NCBI RefSeq assembly: GCF_001673315.1
Contig: NZ_LZLQ01000038.1
Span: 1 to 64,000 of the forward strand
DNA from: Mycobacterium asiaticum
GTDB taxonomy: Bacteria > Actinomycetota > Actinomycetes > Mycobacteriales > Mycobacteriaceae
Direction: 5' to 3'
DNA: 64,000 bases
The notes beneath the pieces are model-generated. The model saw only the letters and a list, made by a program, of their open reading frames with translations. It did not search any database and was not told the DNA's origin. Every line of letters starts with the position of its first letter. The first letter of the stretch is position 1. Positions 61,492-64,000 of the stretch are shown one piece after another. The translations under genes and the position numbers were made by a program.

Positions 61492-63060
61492 ATGAGCGGC
61501 GTGCCCGCGCTGTTGCAGTGTGCGCAGCGGCGAGTCGCGGTATTGCGGGAGCAATACCGCGAGGCAGGCTGGTGGTCGGGTCAGCCCGTCGACGTCGTTC
61601 GTGCCGCCGCGGCACGACATCCGGAGAAGCTGGCTCTACGCACCCGGGGGGCGGAGTTCAGCTATGCCGAACTCGACGCGCGCATCGATGCGGCCTGTGG
61701 CGCTTTGGCGGCTTCGGGCGTCGGGGCCTCGACACCAACCGTTGTGGTCGTGGGTAACGACGTGGATTCAGTGGTTGCCGTCCATGCGGCGTTGCGCCTC
61801 GATGCCGTGGTCCTGCTGGTCCCTCGCAGTGCCGGCGAGGCGCAGGTGGCCGACATCATTGCGCGCACGGGAGCTGAGCTCGGTGTTGCGCCGAATTGGC
61901 CTGCGGCCCAGCGGAAAGTGATGTCCGAACCATTCGCATGGATCGCGTTGGACACCAATTACCCACCGCAGACTTCGTACCGGCCCCAGCGTGCGGCCGA
62001 CGAGCCCTGCGTCGTGCTCTACACGTCGGGAACCACCTCGGCACCCAAGGGTGTCGTCCACTCGCAGAGCACGCTGATGAAGGCGTCGTCGAATTACATC
62101 GGGGCGGCCGGACTCGGGTCGGCAGACCGGATCTTTCTTATCAGTCCGCTCGCCTCGGTGACCGGAGTGCTGCAGGCATTGGTCATCGCGCCGATGCTCT
62201 GCGCGCCCGTCGTCCTCGAGTCCAACTGGCATGCCGCCGAAACCTGCGAGCTGCTGGTTTCGTCGGATGCGACTTGGTACGGCGGACCCGATCGCTTGCT
62301 GGACAGGCTGCTCGACGAGGCGGTGGCGCGTGGACTGGACGTGCCACTGCAGGCGGTGTATTTGGGCGGGACCATGCTGGACCGGCGGATCCTCACGCGC
62401 ATCGAAGACGATTTCGGGATCATTGTGATGCGCGCCTACGGTTCGTCCGAAGTACCAGTGAGCACCTCTGGTCTGCGGTCGGAGTCGGCGGACGTGCGTC
62501 ACGCCGACGACGGCGTCGCGTTGGAGGATGTCGAGGTAAAAGTCGGATCTGCAACAGATCCGACCGAGTGCTGTATTCGGGGGCCGCATATGTTCCTCGG
62601 GTACACCGACGCCGATGACGACGCACGGGCGTTCGATGGCGACTGGTTTCGCACCGGTGACGTGGCCGAAATGTCGCGAGGCCGGGTGCGCATTGTCGGG
62701 CGACTGAAGGACATCATCATTCGCAACGGGCTGAAGATCGCGGCGGCCGAGGTGGAGGAGGCCGTCGCCAGGATCGCCGGGGTGCGCGAGTGCGCGGCCT
62801 ACCCGGTGGCCGACGCCACGACCGGCGAACGACTCGCCGTAGCCATGGTGCTCGACGCCCACATCGACATGCCGCTTGCGAAGGTCACCGACGCGCTCAT
62901 CTCGGCGGGCCTGCCCAAGTACAAGTTGCCCGAGGAACTGGTGTTCTGGAACGAGCCGCTGCCGGTCAATGCCAACGGCAAGGTTGAGCGCAACAAGCTC
63001 GCTGCGCGCTCGGCGGGCCGGACGCGGGTGCTTGCCGACCGCCTCGCCGCAACTGGCTGA
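61492..63060 (+). CDS. Acyl-CoA synthetase (AMP-dependent)
   Basis: This 522-aa protein starts at ATG 61492 (MSGVPALLQCAQRR) with GAGGAC six bases before; a GTG at 61450 would overlap the operator. It has LYTSGTTSAPKGVVH, RAYGSSEVPVSTSG, WFRTGDVAEMSRG, GRLKDIIIRNGLKI and the catalytic lysine in NANGKVERNKL. It should activate a carboxylic acid. 63061-63164 holds no gene. Confidence 0.85.
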   Translation: MSGVPALLQCAQRRVAVLREQYREAGWWSGQPVDVVRAAAARHPEKLALRTRGAEFSYAELDARIDAACGALAASGVGASTPTVVVVGNDVDSVVAVHAALRLDAVVLLVPRSAGEAQVADIIARTGAELGVAPNWPAAQRKVMSEPFAWIALDTNYPPQTSYRPQRAADEPCVVLYTSGTTSAPKGVVHSQSTLMKASSNYIGAAGLGSADRIFLISPLASVTGVLQALVIAPMLCAPVVLESNWHAAETCELLVSSDATWYGGPDRLLDRLLDEAVARGLDVPLQAVYLGGTMLDRRILTRIEDDFGIIVMRAYGSSEVPVSTSGLRSESADVRHADDGVALEDVEVKVGSATDPTECCIRGPHMFLGYTDADDDARAFDGDWFRTGDVAEMSRGRVRIVGRLKDIIIRNGLKIAAAEVEEAVARIAGVRECAAYPVADATTGERLAVAMVLDAHIDMPLAKVTDALISAGLPKYKLPEELVFWNEPLPVNANGKVERNKLAARSAGRTRVLADRLAATG

Positions 63061-63164
63061 GCGTCAGCGGTCTGAGTTGCCAGCCGTATTCGTGGTCAGC
63101 TTGCTCGACGGATCCTGCGGCTCGGCCATATGGTCTCCGACACTGATCGGGATGTCTACTTTGT

Positions 63165-63596
63165 TCATCCCTGTTCAACACCTGCTGCGACCGGCCGGAA
63201 GAACGGGACGATGAAGCCGTCACCGTCATCGCGGAAGGCGATGGTGAGTTCCATATCGGCACATAGGCTTTCGTCCGCGCAGCCTTCAATGACCGTCATC
63301 AGCCGTGGCCCCTCGGTGAGATCCACCATTGCCACCACGTACGGCGTCCGCGTATCGAAGGGGGCCGCATTCTGGTGCACCACGGTCCACGTGTACAGCC
63401 GTGCCCGCCCGGACGCCGGTGCCAGCGCGACGTCCTCGCTCCAACAGTGTGGGCAGAACGGACGCACATATAGCGAATTCTGGCCGCACCCCGAACAGGC
63501 GTTGATCATAAGTCGGCGATCCTGGATGGCCTGCCACCACGATTCGCTGTCGCAGTCGATGGTGGGCCGGTTCGCGCCCACCGGCACGTCCATCAT
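63165..63596 (-). CDS. DUF35 zinc-ribbon/OB-fold protein
   Basis: This 143-aa protein has the cysteine ribbon CSGC and CPHC (about 13 residues apart), then OB-fold strands GRARLYTWTVVHQN, PYVVAMVDLTEGPRLMTVI and DDGDGFIVPFF. It starts at ATG 63596, overlapping the thiolase stop by ATGA, the same arrangement as DUF35-thiolase pairs that form C-C lyases or acyltransferases. It is a second, independent pair in this window, in addition to 33244/30498. Confidence 0.75.
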   Translation of the reverse strand: MMDVPVGANRPTIDCDSESWWQAIQDRRLMINACSGCGQNSLYVRPFCPHCWSEDVALAPASGRARLYTWTVVHQNAAPFDTRTPYVVAMVDLTEGPRLMTVIEGCADESLCADMELTIAFRDDGDGFIVPFFRPVAAGVEQG

Positions 63597-64000
63597 TGCC
63601 TCCCGAGGATCATCGTCGCGCTGTGGGTGAAGAATCCGCCCATCGCATGCACGCATGCCAGACGCGCGTCGTCAACCTGTCTGGGCCCGCATTCCCCGCG
63701 AAGCTGTCGGGTCGCTTCGACCATGAGGAACATTCCCCGCATACCCGGATGGCAGGAGGCCAGACCGCCACCGTCGGTGTTGGTCGGTAACGCCCCACCC
63801 GGACGCAGCACACCCGATGCGATGAACGGTCCGCCCTCGCCCTTGGCGCAGAAGCCCAAGTCCTCCACCGTGAGTAGCACGGTGGAGGTGAACGAGTCAT
63901 AAAGCTGACACACGTCGACGTCGGATGGGTCGACGCCGGCTTGCGCGAACGCGCGGGGGCCAGACAGCGCGGCGGCCGACGTGGTGAAGTCGGCCCAATC
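63593..64000 (-). CDS. Thiolase-like lipid-transfer protein, partial at the window end
   Basis: The C-terminal 135 residues are in the window, from DWADFTTSAAALSGPRAF to the stop. The blocks DVCQLYDSFTSTVLLTVEDL, GGALPTNTDGGGLASCHPGM and LACVHAMGGFFTHSATMILG match the thiolase/Ltp family. The rest lies beyond position 64000, so the presence of a catalytic Cys cannot be judged. It partners the DUF35 protein that follows it. Confidence 0.75.
   Translation of the reverse strand, partial: DWADFTTSAAALSGPRAFAQAGVDPSDVDVCQLYDSFTSTVLLTVEDLGFCAKGEGGPFIASGVLRPGGALPTNTDGGGLASCHPGMRGMFLMVEATRQLRGECGPRQVDDARLACVHAMGGFFTHSATMILGRQ

Overview
The window is high-GC actinobacterial DNA. The gene families point to a mycobacterium, probably an environmental Mycolicibacterium-type species: type VII secretion (ESX)-style small proteins, an NDMA-dependent alcohol dehydrogenase, a mycofactocin-coupled SDR, an F420-type LLM oxidoreductase, AveC-like and diaminopentanoate-dehydrogenase-like proteins, and many FadD/FadE/EchA/CYP genes. 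No rRNA, complete tRNA, complete tmRNA or CRISPR array was seen. Species identity is inference.

Region 1 (about 1-6970) looks like the remnant of an integrated mobile element. It holds a striking cluster of inverted 8-bp repeats (64-340), two phage-like small genes, and a three-gene restriction-modification-like cassette on the minus strand: a 215-aa methyltransferase-fold protein, a 560-aa Eco57I-like methyltransferase, and an 846-aa GIY-YIG nuclease-helicase fusion. It ends at a tRNA/tmRNA-3'-end-like sequence next to a decayed tyrosine integrase.

Region 2 (6965-11711) is a small locus of type VII secretion flavour. It has a YbaB/EbfC-like gene, a 421-aa protein ending in an Amidase_6-type domain (toxin-like), a small membrane protein that may be its immunity protein, and a small EspC/WXG100-like protein. 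The last part is duplicated. The second copy retains only the last 49 codons of the amidase and sits behind an IS3-family element whose two transposase frames are both broken. The stretch 11695-12415 has no intact gene.

Region 3 (12416-64000) is a dense catabolic super-cluster. It contains three P450s (one frameshifted), four full-length and one internally deleted diaminopentanoate/dihydrodipicolinate-reductase-like proteins, eight SDRs (one degenerate), four acyl-CoA synthetases, six acyl-CoA dehydrogenases, four crotonases, MaoC and FAS1-like hydratases, two thiolase-like/DUF35 pairs, a single and a fused CaiB CoA-transferase, three related amidohydrolases, an aldehyde dehydrogenase and two TetR regulators. 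The block 30498-36645 mirrors the content of the mycobacterial igr steroid side-chain operon (CYP, two FadE, ChsH2-like, ChsH1-like, Ltp2-like), but the ChsH2-like protein is split in two. A reasonable reading is activation, oxidation and removal of a branched or cyclic side chain from a steroid- or terpenoid-like substrate, followed by ring hydrolysis; the substrate is not identified.

Two repeated palindromes appear to knit region 3 together. A 19-bp element (AACCTACA-TCA-TGTAGGTT and variants) sits around the TetR gene at 14507-15139 and the genes it faces. A 16-bp element (GAGAAT-N4-ATTCTC) recurs in promoter gaps from about 23 kb to 61 kb, suggesting a shared local repressor.
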